Below, in pieces: positions 49,956-59,071 of a stretch of 64,000 nucleotides of DNA. Positions within the stretch are counted from its first letter, which is position 1, and every line of letters begins with the position of its first letter. Position numbers and translations under genes: made by a program. The stretch is from assembly GCF_035958815.1 (NCBI RefSeq), contig NZ_CP108383.1, positions 2,356,001 through 2,420,000 of the forward strand. Reading direction: 5' to 3'. The stretch is from Nocardia sp. NBC_01327. GTDB lineage: Bacteria; Actinomycetota; Actinomycetes; Mycobacteriales; Mycobacteriaceae. Under the pieces are notes generated by a model. The model was given only the letters and a program-made list of their open reading frames with translations, was not told where the DNA came from and did no database searches.

Positions 49956-51884
49956 ATGATCGATACAGCGATTACGTCGCCGGAAGCGCGACCCGGCGGT
50001 CCACAGCCGATCGCGGGGCGGGCGACCCGGCGTGAGTACGCGGCGCTCGCGGTGCTGCTGATCGGCACCGCCGCCGCGTACCTGTGGAGGCTGACCGCCA
50101 GCGGCTGGGCCAATTCGTTCTACGCCGCCGCCGTGCAGTCCGGGGCCAGATCGTGGAAGGCGTTCTTCTTCGGCTCCTCGGACTGGGCCAATGCCATCAC
50201 CGTCGACAAGACGCCCGCGTCCTTCTGGCCCATGGAGCTGTCGGCCCGCCTGCTGGGTTTCAGCAGCTTCAGCATGCTGCTGCCGCAGGTGCTGCTCGGC
50301 GTGGCTTCGGTGGCGCTGCTGTGGGTGATCGTGCGGCGGTACTTCGGTGCGTCGGCCGGACTGCTGGCCGGCCTGGTACTGGCGCTGACTCCCGTTGCGG
50401 CACTGATGTTCCGGTACAACAATCCGGACGCCTTCCTGGTCTTCCTGATGATCGCGGCGGTGTGGGCCATGCTGCGGGCGGTCGAGGACGGCCGCTGGCG
50501 CTGGCTGCTGCTGTGCGGGGTGCTCGTCGGATTCGGTTTCCTGGCAAAGCAATTGCAGGTGATGCTGGTGCTGCCCGCGCTCGCGGCGACCTATCTGTTC
50601 GCCGGACCGCCGAAGCTGGGCAAGCGCATCGTGCAGCTGGTGGCGGCCGGTGCGGCCATGGTCGCCGGAGCCGGCTGGTGGGTACTGGTCGCTCAGCTCT
50701 GGCCCGCCGATGATCGACCGTATTTCGGTGGCTCCCAGCACAATTCGATTATCGAGCTGACTCTCGGATACAACGGCCTGGACCGGCTCAGCAATAACCG
50801 GAGCTTCGGTGACAACCCGGAGATGAAGGGGAAATTCAACCCGTTCGGCGGTCAGGCCGGTCTGCAGCGCCTGTTCAACGAGACGGTGGGCGGGCAGATC
50901 GCGTGGCTGATTCCGGCCTCGCTGGTGCTGCTGGCCGGGGCGATCCTGCTGTGCGGCAGGGCGCCTCGGACCGATCGCAAACGGGCCGCGCTACTGCTGT
51001 TCGGTGGCTGGGGTGTGGTGACCGCGCTGGTCTTCAGCCTCATGAGCGGAACGTTCCACGAGTACTACACGGTGGCACTGGCTCCCGCGCTCGCGGGAGT
51101 GGTGGGGATCGGCAGCGTGGTGCTGTGGCGGGAGCGCGATCGGGGCTGGGTGCGCGGCGCACTGGCGCTGAGCATGGCGCTCACGGCGCTGACGGCCTGG
51201 GTATTGCTCTCGCGCACCACGGATTTCGTGCCCTGGCTGCGCTGGGTGATCGTCGGCGTCGCGGTGGTGGCCGTCCTCGGACTGCTCGTCCGGACCGGTC
51301 GCACGCTGACGATCGTGACCCTCTCGGCCGCACTGTTCGCCGGACTGGCGGCCCCGGCCGCGTATGCGGTGGAGACCCTGCGCCTGCCGCACACCGGTGG
51401 GATCGTGCGGGGCGGTCCGCATCCCGATCCGGTCTTCCCGAACTTCGGGAATGCGGGCGGCGCTGACGAGCCGGAGGCGGAGGCGCCGGCGGCCAAGGAG
51501 CCCGCCCGGGGTTTCCCGTTCACGACCGCACCCACCGATAAGGTGCTGGCGCTGCTCGAGAGCAATGGCAATGCCTACACCTGGGTCGCCGCCACCATCG
51601 GCTCCAGTGATGCGGCCACCTATCAACTGGCCGCGGACTTCCCGGTCATGGCGGTGGGCGGGTTCAGCGGTGGCGATCCCGCGCCGACGCTGGAGAAATT
51701 CCAGCAGGACGTCGCCGAGAGCCGGATCCACTATTACATCGCGACCGAGGAGCGGCACGGTCCGCCGCAGCGGCAGGTCTCGGAGGGTTCGAAGATCACC
51801 GGCTGGGTAAAGGATCATTACACGGCCACCACTGTGGACGGGGTCATCATGTACGACCTGACCGTTCCGCGCGTGACCGGGTAG
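49956..51884 (+). CDS. GT39/ArnT-like integral membrane glycosyltransferase
   Basis: 642 residues with about 12 membrane helices and a large periplasmic C-domain (about 480-642). An N-terminal luminal segment holds VDKTPASFWPMELSARLLG, and FRYNNPDAFLVFLMIAAVWA has the acidic NPD residues of the PMT-like fold. Such enzymes transfer a sugar from a polyprenyl-phosphate donor on the outside of the membrane, to proteins or glycans. TGGAGG is 9 bp before the ATG. The proline/glutamate linker (EAEAPAAKEPARG) separates domains. The acceptor is unknown. Confidence 0.86.
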   Translation: MIDTAITSPEARPGGPQPIAGRATRREYAALAVLLIGTAAAYLWRLTASGWANSFYAAAVQSGARSWKAFFFGSSDWANAITVDKTPASFWPMELSARLLGFSSFSMLLPQVLLGVASVALLWVIVRRYFGASAGLLAGLVLALTPVAALMFRYNNPDAFLVFLMIAAVWAMLRAVEDGRWRWLLLCGVLVGFGFLAKQLQVMLVLPALAATYLFAGPPKLGKRIVQLVAAGAAMVAGAGWWVLVAQLWPADDRPYFGGSQHNSIIELTLGYNGLDRLSNNRSFGDNPEMKGKFNPFGGQAGLQRLFNETVGGQIAWLIPASLVLLAGAILLCGRAPRTDRKRAALLLFGGWGVVTALVFSLMSGTFHEYYTVALAPALAGVVGIGSVVLWRERDRGWVRGALALSMALTALTAWVLLSRTTDFVPWLRWVIVGVAVVAVLGLLVRTGRTLTIVTLSAALFAGLAAPAAYAVETLRLPHTGGIVRGGPHPDPVFPNFGNAGGADEPEAEAPAAKEPARGFPFTTAPTDKVLALLESNGNAYTWVAATIGSSDAATYQLAADFPVMAVGGFSGGDPAPTLEKFQQDVAESRIHYYIATEERHGPPQRQVSEGSKITGWVKDHYTATTVDGVIMYDLTVPRVTG

Positions 51885-51942
51885 TGAGGGGCGGTGCGGG
51901 CCGGAGCCGGATGTTCCGGCCCGCACCGACGCTTTCGGCTGT

Positions 51943-51999
51943 GCCGCCGTGGATCGCCACAGCCGCCCTGGATCGCCACAGCCGCCGTGGATCTCTACA
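51943..51999. repeat. Tandem 19-bp repeat at the 3' end of pnkp
   Basis: Three units of the type GCCGCCGTGGATCGCCACA (51943-51961, 51962-51980, 51981-51999; a fourth partial unit follows) run over the stop codon of pnkp and into the gap before the convergent GT39 gene. Copy 2 differs by one base, copy 3 by three. Confidence 0.85.
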
Positions 52000-54574
52000 G
52001 CCGTGGATCGATCGGCTCGGTCTCCAGTGCCAGCACCGCGAACACCGCCTCGTGCACCCGCCACAGCGGTTCCCCGGCCGCGAGACGATCCAGCGACTCC
52101 AGGCCCAGCGCGTATTCCCGCAGTGCCAGTGAGCGTTTCCCGCCGAGCCCGCGCTGCCGCAGGCGGCGCAGGTTCTCCGGGCGCAGATACTCCGGCCCGT
52201 AGATGATCCGGAGGTATTCCGGCCCACGGCATTTCACGCCCGGCTGCACCGGACGGCTACTGCGGGTGCCGGTTCCGGTGACCAGTGCGCCGATCGGCTT
52301 GACCACCATGCCCTCGCCGCCCGCCGCGGTGAGCTCGCTCCACCACGCCGTCGCCGCGGCTTCACCCTCGGCATCGGCGAGATCGACGAGTAGCCGCCGA
52401 GTCGGTGTGAACAGGCCGGGATCGGCGGCGACCAGGCGGTCGATGAGCTCCAGATGCCAGTTGTGTTCGCGCACCGCATAGTTCGCGCCGTGCCCGGCGA
52501 GGATCTGGAACGGCGCGAGGCGCACACCCGCCAGTCCGTCGACCGGCCAGCAGTAGCGGCCGTACGCGGTGGTGAATGCCTGCGCGTCCGCTTCGCGCGC
52601 GCGGGTGCGCTCGGTCAGATCGGCTACGTCCACACCCCTTTCGCGCACGGCCGTCAGCATCTGGGCGGCCGCGCCCAGGGAAGCGCGCGCCGCCGCGCCG
52701 ACCGCCGCGTACTGAGTGCGCAGCAGGCCCAGCGCCTTGGCCGACCAGGGCAGCAATTCGGTATCGAGCGCCAGCCACTCCGTATCGAGTTCCTCGAAGA
52801 GCCCGGCCTTTTCGGCCGCGACGCGCACGCCGTCGAGCAGCGCTTCGGTCTGAGCGGTGCTGTCGAAGAACGGACGGCCGGTGCGGGTGTACACCGCTCC
52901 GGTACTGCCGTCGTCCACGCCGAAGCGATCCCGGGCGGCTGCCGCCGAGCGCGCCACGACCACGACGGCGCGCGAGCCCATGTGCTTCTCCTCGCACATC
53001 ACGGTCTCGACGCCTTCGGAGCGGTAGTACTCGAAGGCCTGTGCGGGGTGCTCCAGATGGCCCTCCACCGTCGACGTGGCACAGGATGACATGGTCGGCG
53101 GCAGATAGACCAGCCAGCGCGGATCGACGGCGAAGCGGCTCACCACCTCCAGTGCGGCGGCGGCCGCATCCTCCTGCACCCCTACGCGACCCAGGTGCCG
53201 GGTCTCCACCACGCGGCGGCCGATCACATCGTCCAGGTCCAGCACACCCGGATCGCGGTGCACCACACCGGTGCCGGGCACCAGGGTGGCGGGCTGCAGC
53301 GGGCGGGTCGGCTCGTACCAGACCTGTTCCGCCGCAACGGCCACCGGCTCCCGCTCCGGATAGCGCAGCGCGGTGAGCTGCCCGCCGAAGACCACGCCGG
53401 TGTCCAGGCACAGGGTGTTGTTGACCCAGACCAGAGTGGACATGGGCGTGTGCCCGTACAGGACCAGCGCCTGACCGCGGTAGTCATTGGCCCACGGGTA
53501 GCGCACCGGAAGCCCGTATTCGTCGGTCTCCCCGGTGGATTCGCCATACATGGCGAACTCGCGCACCCGCCCGGAACTACGGCCGTGGTACTCCTGCTTC
53601 AGGCCGGCGTGCGCCACGACCAGGTTGCCGCCGTCCAGTACATAGTGGCTGACCAGTCCGCGCATGAACTCCTGTGCGGTCTTGCGGAACTGCTCGCTCT
53701 CGGCTCCCAGCTGCGCCATCGATTCGGCGAGGCCGTGTGCGACCTTCACCTTGCGGCCGTCGAGCGCGCGCACCAGCTTGAATTCATGGTTTCCGGTGAC
53801 GCACAGGGCATGTCCGGAACCGACCATGCCCATGACGAGGCGCAGCACGCCCGGTGTGTCCGGGCCGCGATCGACCAGGTCGCCGACGAATACGGCGGTG
53901 CGGCCCGCCGGGTGACTCGCGCCGACGGCTCGCCCGGCATCGTCGCGGCTCAGGACGTAGCCGAGTTCGCCCAGCAGCGTCTCCAATTCGCTCCGGCAGC
54001 CGTGCACATCGCCGATCACATCGAACGGCCCGGTGAGCTCGCGCTTGTCGTTCCACAGTCGCTCGTCGGCGACGGTGGCCGCCTCGATCTCCGCGACGCC
54101 GCGCAGCACGTGTACCTTCCGGAAGCCTTCGCGCTCCAGGAATTTCAGACTGCGCCGCAGGTCCCGGCTGTGCCGGGCCACCACGTGCGGACCCAGATCC
54201 GCGCGATCGGGCCGTCCCGCATTGCGTTCCACACAGATCTGATCCGGCACGTCCAGCACAATGGCCACCGGCAGCACATCGTGCGCCCGCGCCAATTCGA
54301 TCAGCTGCTGCCGCGCTTTCGGCTGCACATTGGTCGCGTCGACCACGGTGCGCAGCCCGCGGCGCAGCCGCACCCCGGCCACATGGTGCAGCAGTGCGAA
54401 GGCGTCGGCGGTCGCCGACTGATCGGTCTCGTCATCGCTCACAATGCCGCGATAGGCATCCGAGGACAGGATCGCGGTCGATGGAAAGTGCTTGTGCGCG
54501 AACGTCGATTTCCCGGAACCGGTGCTGCCGATCAACACGACCAGTGACAGCACCGGGACAGCCAGTTCCGTCAT
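51995..54574 (-). CDS. pnkp: Polynucleotide kinase-phosphatase-ligase of the Hen1/Pnkp RNA repair system
   Basis: 859 residues in three domains. The kinase P-loop is GSTGSGKST (residues 16-24). The calcineurin-like phosphatase core has DVIGDVHGC, VGDLVDRGPDT and TGNHEFKL (about 185-310). The adenylyltransferase (ligase) domain follows (about 480-750), with the nucleophile lysine in CEEKHMGSRAVV. The C-terminal helical segment ends EPIDPRL. Bacterial Pnkp heals the ends of cleaved RNA (5' phosphorylation, 2',3' phosphate removal) and, with Hen1, joins and protects it. The ATG overlaps the Hen1 stop (ATGA). The GTG-rich upstream extension lacks support. Confidence 0.95.
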   Translation of the reverse strand: MTELAVPVLSLVVLIGSTGSGKSTFAHKHFPSTAILSSDAYRGIVSDDETDQSATADAFALLHHVAGVRLRRGLRTVVDATNVQPKARQQLIELARAHDVLPVAIVLDVPDQICVERNAGRPDRADLGPHVVARHSRDLRRSLKFLEREGFRKVHVLRGVAEIEAATVADERLWNDKRELTGPFDVIGDVHGCRSELETLLGELGYVLSRDDAGRAVGASHPAGRTAVFVGDLVDRGPDTPGVLRLVMGMVGSGHALCVTGNHEFKLVRALDGRKVKVAHGLAESMAQLGAESEQFRKTAQEFMRGLVSHYVLDGGNLVVAHAGLKQEYHGRSSGRVREFAMYGESTGETDEYGLPVRYPWANDYRGQALVLYGHTPMSTLVWVNNTLCLDTGVVFGGQLTALRYPEREPVAVAAEQVWYEPTRPLQPATLVPGTGVVHRDPGVLDLDDVIGRRVVETRHLGRVGVQEDAAAAALEVVSRFAVDPRWLVYLPPTMSSCATSTVEGHLEHPAQAFEYYRSEGVETVMCEEKHMGSRAVVVVARSAAAARDRFGVDDGSTGAVYTRTGRPFFDSTAQTEALLDGVRVAAEKAGLFEELDTEWLALDTELLPWSAKALGLLRTQYAAVGAAARASLGAAAQMLTAVRERGVDVADLTERTRAREADAQAFTTAYGRYCWPVDGLAGVRLAPFQILAGHGANYAVREHNWHLELIDRLVAADPGLFTPTRRLLVDLADAEGEAAATAWWSELTAAGGEGMVVKPIGALVTGTGTRSSRPVQPGVKCRGPEYLRIIYGPEYLRPENLRRLRQRGLGGKRSLALREYALGLESLDRLAAGEPLWRVHEAVFAVLALETEPIDPRL

Positions 54575-56112
54575 GACGCGGCCCCCATTTCCTCGGTGGT
54601 CCTGGTGAATACGGCCAGCTGAGTGGACGCGCCGAATTCCGGATCCTCGGGGCCGACCGGCTCGAATCGCACGCTGTAGCCGTACGTTTCGCCCACCTGC
54701 CCGGCCCACTCCGCGAATTCCGCACGGCTCCACTCGAATCGGTGGTCCGAGTGCCGGAAGGTGCCCGCCGTCAAGGTTTCGTACAGCGCGTTGTACTCAC
54801 TGTTCGGTGTCGTGACGATCACCGCGCGCGGCGCCGCGGCCCGGAACACCGTGTGCTCCAGCGCGCCCAGCCGAGGCGGATCCACATGCTCGATCACCTC
54901 CATGAGCACCGCGGCGTCATATCCCCGCAGCGACGCGTCCGCATACGTCAGCGCCCCCTGCCGCATGCTCACCCGCTGCGCCTGCCGCTCCGGCAACCGC
55001 CGCATCCGCCGCTGTGCAATCCGCAATGCCCGAATAGACACGTCCACCCCCACGATCTCACCGAAACTGCTGTCCGCCACCAACTCCCGCAACAATGCTC
55101 CCTCCCCGCACCCGAGATCCAGCACCCGGCTCGCCCCGACCTCCCGCAACGCCCCGATTACCGCCGCCCGCCGGAGCACTGCCAGCGACGGCCCCTGTTC
55201 GCCGACAGGTCCAGCGGCATCACAGGAAAGCGCGGCGTCCCGCGACACCGCGATATCGCACGGCCCATCGCCGAGCGCGAATCCGGCGGTGGCCGAGGCC
55301 AGTTCGGCCGCGAGGTCGTCGGAGTTCTCCTCCACCGCGCCGAGCTCCTCCGGCTCACGGTCGTCCAGTTCGGCGAGGCGGGCGAGCGCGGCGTGTACGA
55401 GGGAGTGCCGCCGGGCCAGATACCGGCGGGTGATCCAGGTGCGCTCGGGATGCGCTGCCAGCCAGCCCTCGCCGAAGCGCAGCAGTTTGTCGATCTCGGC
55501 GGTGTCGAGGAAATAGTGCTTGCTGCCATCGAGAACCGGCAGCAGCACATAGAGGTGGGCCAGGGCGTCGGCCAGCCGCAGCGTGCCGGTGAGTTCGAGC
55601 CGCAGATAGTGCGAGTCGCCCCATTCCGGGAACGCCGGATCCAGCGGCAGGGGAGTGGCGCTCACCGTCCAGCCCAGCGGTGCGAACACGCGCTCGGCAT
55701 CCGCCGCGCCACCCCGGCACGGCACCGCGGGCAGTTCGATCCGCAGCGGCAGCGCGGTCTCGACCAGCTCCGGCCGCTGCGCGCACCGCCCGTGCAACGC
55801 CGAACCGAAGACCGTGGAGATGGCCACCGACACCAGCGAGGATGCCGCATAGGGCCGATCGTTCACATACTGCGCCAGACTGAATTCCGGTGCGCCCTTG
55901 GACTTTCCCCGCACCAGCCGCACCGGATCGATCTCCAGCAGCAGCGCCGCGGTGCACCTCTCCTCGGTGGCCTCCGGGTACAGCACATGCGCCACACCGT
56001 AGGACTGCTCGAAGCTCTGTATGCGCGCCGGATTCTTGTGCAGCAGAAAGCCCAGATCGGAGGCCGGCCAACCGGCGCCCTCGGGTCGCGTACAAGAAAT
56101 CGTCAACAGCAT
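54571..56112 (-). CDS. hen1: 3'-terminal RNA ribose 2'-O-methyltransferase Hen1
   Basis: 513 residues. The N-terminal half (1-240) is the ligase-activating Hen1-N domain (ARIQSFEQSYGVAHVLYPEATEERCTAALLLEIDPV). The C-terminal half is the methyltransferase: SAM motif VLDLGCGEGALL, the metal-site residues EVIEHVDPPRL and HSDHRFEW. It methylates the ribose at the repair junction, preventing re-cleavage by ribotoxins. It overlaps pnkp by 4 bp, so the two enzymes are made together. The ATG at 56112 has GGGAG upstream; 56130 is also possible. It lies divergent from the kinase array. Confidence 0.93.
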   Translation of the reverse strand: MLLTISCTRPEGAGWPASDLGFLLHKNPARIQSFEQSYGVAHVLYPEATEERCTAALLLEIDPVRLVRGKSKGAPEFSLAQYVNDRPYAASSLVSVAISTVFGSALHGRCAQRPELVETALPLRIELPAVPCRGGAADAERVFAPLGWTVSATPLPLDPAFPEWGDSHYLRLELTGTLRLADALAHLYVLLPVLDGSKHYFLDTAEIDKLLRFGEGWLAAHPERTWITRRYLARRHSLVHAALARLAELDDREPEELGAVEENSDDLAAELASATAGFALGDGPCDIAVSRDAALSCDAAGPVGEQGPSLAVLRRAAVIGALREVGASRVLDLGCGEGALLRELVADSSFGEIVGVDVSIRALRIAQRRMRRLPERQAQRVSMRQGALTYADASLRGYDAAVLMEVIEHVDPPRLGALEHTVFRAAAPRAVIVTTPNSEYNALYETLTAGTFRHSDHRFEWSRAEFAEWAGQVGETYGYSVRFEPVGPEDPEFGASTQLAVFTRTTEEMGAAS

Positions 56113-56312
56113 TCTGGGATGCTCCCGCATGTCCACCACCCCGGCAAACCAATTAGCGTCTCGCATGTCCGGGTATCTACGGCGGCGCCCGTCCTCCGCC
56201 GGTGGTGCGCGCGCCGCGTTTTCCGGTCCGGAATTTCCGCATGCGCAGCTGCTCAGGCAATTTCGCCGCCGCCGCTTTGACGCGCCCAGGTGTGAGCCCC
56301 AAACTCTGGAGC

Positions 56313-57830
56313 GTGTTACCTGGGGAGATTTTCGGGGGTTACCGCATCGAGGGCAAGCTCGGTGCGGGTGGAATGGGAACGGTCTATCTCGCACGGCATC
56401 CTCGGCTGCCCCGCGAAGACGCCCTGAAGGTGCTGCCACCCGCCGCGAGCGCGGATCAGGAATTCCGGGCCCGCTTCCTGCGGGAGGCCGAATTGGCCGC
56501 GCGCCTGCGCCATCCGAATATCGTCGCCATTCACGACCGCGGCATGGACGACGGCTGCCTCTGGATCGCCATGCAGTACGTGCAGGGCTGCGACGCCTCC
56601 GATCTCATCGCTCGCGATCCCGCCGGGCTGCCACCGTGGCGCGCGGTGCACATCATCGAGGAAGCGGCGCGCGGCCTGGACGCCGCGCATGCCGCCGGCC
56701 TGCTGCACCGAGATGTCAAACCCGCCAATATCCTGATCGCCGTCAACCCGGACGGTTCGTACCGGGTGCTGGTGACGGACTTCGGAATCGCCAGGGCCGT
56801 AGGCGAATCCACGGTACTGACCGCGGCAGGCGAGGTGCTCGCCACGGTGTCCTACGCCGCACCCGAACAGATCAGTGCCGCGCCGGTCGACCATCGGGTC
56901 GACGTGTACGCGCTCGGCTGCACGCTGCATCAGCTTCTGACCGGATCCCTCCCGTTCCCGCGTCCGACGCCCGCGGCGGTCATGTACGCGCACCTCTGCG
57001 AGCCGCCGCCGCGCCCCTCGCTCCTCAATACCGCTGTTCCCACACAATTCGACGACGTCATCGCCCGTGCGATGGCGAAGGATCCGGCCGATCGGTATCC
57101 GAGCTGTGGTGCGCTCGCTCTGGCCGCCGCAGCGGCGCTGCGAGCGGAGCCCGCGCCGATAGCTCCGCCCCGGCGATCCCGCATCCGGAAGCGAACGGCC
57201 CTGCTGGCCATGGGTTTCGCGATTCTGGTTCTCGTCGCGGGCGGGGCCGTGGCCTGGCGCGCGACCTCCTCGCAGGTCTCGGCGGCCGGGACCTCGTCAC
57301 GGGCCATCCCGCCACCGACCACGACGCCGGCGTCGGACACCTCCGGTCCATGGGGTGTCTACGGATTCGTGATCGCCACGTTCCCCGATCTCCTTCCCCC
57401 GACACCGGTCGACACCGGATATCGGGGAATTCACTGTCAGACAATGGATGAGGAAAAACCCTTCACGACCGCCGGGATTCCCGCGACCGCTCCGCTGGGC
57501 GTGAAAGGCGTCCTCGCCGCGCTGTACTGCGAGGGGGACGGCGACCCGCTGACGCAGCTGTATGTGGTGTGTTCCACCGAACACATACCGCTTCCGCAGG
57601 ATGCCATCGCCACCTTCACCGGGCCGACGAAGTCGGAGCCGTGGACCCGAACCTCCGGGAGCGGGGTGCTCACCTGGGGAGCGGCGCAGATGGATACGGG
57701 AAATCTCTACGGTGAACTCGTTGTGGCCTTCGACAACGCGTCACGCAACTACTGCCAGCTCATCGCGTTCGGTGATCTGACGACCGGACAGGATCTGCAC
57801 GACAGGTGGTGGCCGAATGTGCCGATCTGA
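56313..57830 (+). CDS. Receptor-like Ser/Thr protein kinase (first of two)
   Basis: 505 residues. The kinase domain (about 10-275) has GAGGMGTVYLARH, the lysine in DALKVL, HRDVKPANIL and DFGIA. One transmembrane helix (about 288-310) is followed by an extracellular domain (about 335-505) with four cysteines and a C-terminal RWWPNVPI. It lacks PASTA or other known sensor repeats. The same extracellular domain occurs on the second kinase downstream. The GTG at 56313 starts just before VLPGEIFGGYRIEG; a GTG at 56292 is possible. It overlaps the lipoprotein start by 14 bp. Confidence 0.88.
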   Translation: MLPGEIFGGYRIEGKLGAGGMGTVYLARHPRLPREDALKVLPPAASADQEFRARFLREAELAARLRHPNIVAIHDRGMDDGCLWIAMQYVQGCDASDLIARDPAGLPPWRAVHIIEEAARGLDAAHAAGLLHRDVKPANILIAVNPDGSYRVLVTDFGIARAVGESTVLTAAGEVLATVSYAAPEQISAAPVDHRVDVYALGCTLHQLLTGSLPFPRPTPAAVMYAHLCEPPPRPSLLNTAVPTQFDDVIARAMAKDPADRYPSCGALALAAAAALRAEPAPIAPPRRSRIRKRTALLAMGFAILVLVAGGAVAWRATSSQVSAAGTSSRAIPPPTTTPASDTSGPWGVYGFVIATFPDLLPPTPVDTGYRGIHCQTMDEEKPFTTAGIPATAPLGVKGVLAALYCEGDGDPLTQLYVVCSTEHIPLPQDAIATFTGPTKSEPWTRTSGSGVLTWGAAQMDTGNLYGELVVAFDNASRNYCQLIAFGDLTTGQDLHDRWWPNVPI

Positions 57831-59061
57831 CAGCGCGGGGCGTGTTCTCGCCGGTCTCGCGGCGACCATGGTTCTGGTCAGCGGCTGCGGTGCGAACTCG
57901 GGCACTCCGCGTGCCGAGACACCGGATCTGACCCAGCTCGACGTCGGTGGATACAGTATCGAGCCGCTGGCCGAACCGCCCGATGGTGATGAAGCGTACG
58001 GCCGGCTGATCGAATCGGCCCGAATGGCAGACACTTTGGTCATTCCGTCGACCATCGACCCTGCCCTGACCTCGAACTGGGTCGCGCCGGTTCCCACCCC
58101 GATGCAAACGGTCGGCATTCTCGCGGATGCGGCGCGCGGGACTTTGATCTCGCACGGCATGGTCGCCGGGGTCAGCGTCGCGAGCGCCGATGTGCCCCTC
58201 GACTCGCTCCCTCGAGTAGGCACCTCGCGGGCGATGCGCATCACCGTTCTGCGCATGCGTGATGATGCGGCGGCTCAGGACGCCGCACGAGACGTCGACG
58301 CCGCGGATTTCGCCGTCAGCCCGGACAATGTGGCGGTCACGATTCCGAATCATGCCGAGGCGCACAGCCATTGGCGTCCGCAGGTTCCGACGCTCGCGGC
58401 GTCTCTGGCCCACGGTCCCTACCTCGTCACCGTGTTCATCGCGCAGCCGTCGACCACCGACCTGGCCGCCTTGACGGCCGCGGCGGCCGCCGCCTTCGCC
58501 GCCGAATTGCCGCCTCTGGATTCCCTCGCGCCGACCCCCGCCGACAAACTGTCCGCGCTCTCTCTCGACCGCGATGGCATGCTGCGCCGCATGGTGCCCG
58601 CCAGACCGGGAAAGTGGCCCTACCCCGGTTCGTCCCGGCAGGATTTCGGCAGCATCGCCGGATGGGGCGGATTCCGGCGTACGACCGGCATCGTTTTCGG
58701 GCCCGCGATCGCCCAGGCGGCATATCGGCAGGGCGATACCCACGACCTGCCCCGGGCCGAGCGGATAGCCCGCATCGGCCCGGAGACCCTGAGCCGCTTC
58801 GCCGATGCCGTCGCCGCGCGCAGCATCTTCCAGAAGATGGTCGTGTTCGACGCGTCGAACGGTTCCCCCGTCGCAGCGCCCAAGGGGGTTCCCGACGCGG
58901 TCTGTGTCCAGGACAGCACCGTTGCGGAGCTGGCCCGTGAACAGCAGTACGGGTGCGATGTGCTGGACGGGCGTTATCTCGCAAAGGTTTACGGCTCGAG
59001 CGCGCAGGCCGTCCAGCAGAAGGCCGCCGCGGAGTACGCACTGCTGGTGAAGACTCGATAG
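57817..59061 (+). CDS. Lipoprotein between two kinases (DUF7373-like)
   Basis: 414 residues. The signal peptide ends in VLVSGC, so it is lipid-anchored outside. The N-terminal LDVGGYSIEPL motif and pattern of the mature part resemble lipoproteins annotated DUF7373 in Nocardia/Rhodococcus (from memory). It contains a paired cysteine segment near the C-terminus (DAVCVQDSTV...YGCDVLD). It overlaps the first kinase stop and precedes the second kinase by 10 bp, so all three are one transcript. A role as ligand carrier or regulator of the two kinases is inferred. Confidence 0.8.
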   Translation: MCRSDSAGRVLAGLAATMVLVSGCGANSGTPRAETPDLTQLDVGGYSIEPLAEPPDGDEAYGRLIESARMADTLVIPSTIDPALTSNWVAPVPTPMQTVGILADAARGTLISHGMVAGVSVASADVPLDSLPRVGTSRAMRITVLRMRDDAAAQDAARDVDAADFAVSPDNVAVTIPNHAEAHSHWRPQVPTLAASLAHGPYLVTVFIAQPSTTDLAALTAAAAAAFAAELPPLDSLAPTPADKLSALSLDRDGMLRRMVPARPGKWPYPGSSRQDFGSIAGWGGFRRTTGIVFGPAIAQAAYRQGDTHDLPRAERIARIGPETLSRFADAVAARSIFQKMVVFDASNGSPVAAPKGVPDAVCVQDSTVAELAREQQYGCDVLDGRYLAKVYGSSAQAVQQKAAAEYALLVKTR

Positions 59062-59071
59062 GGTTCGGACG

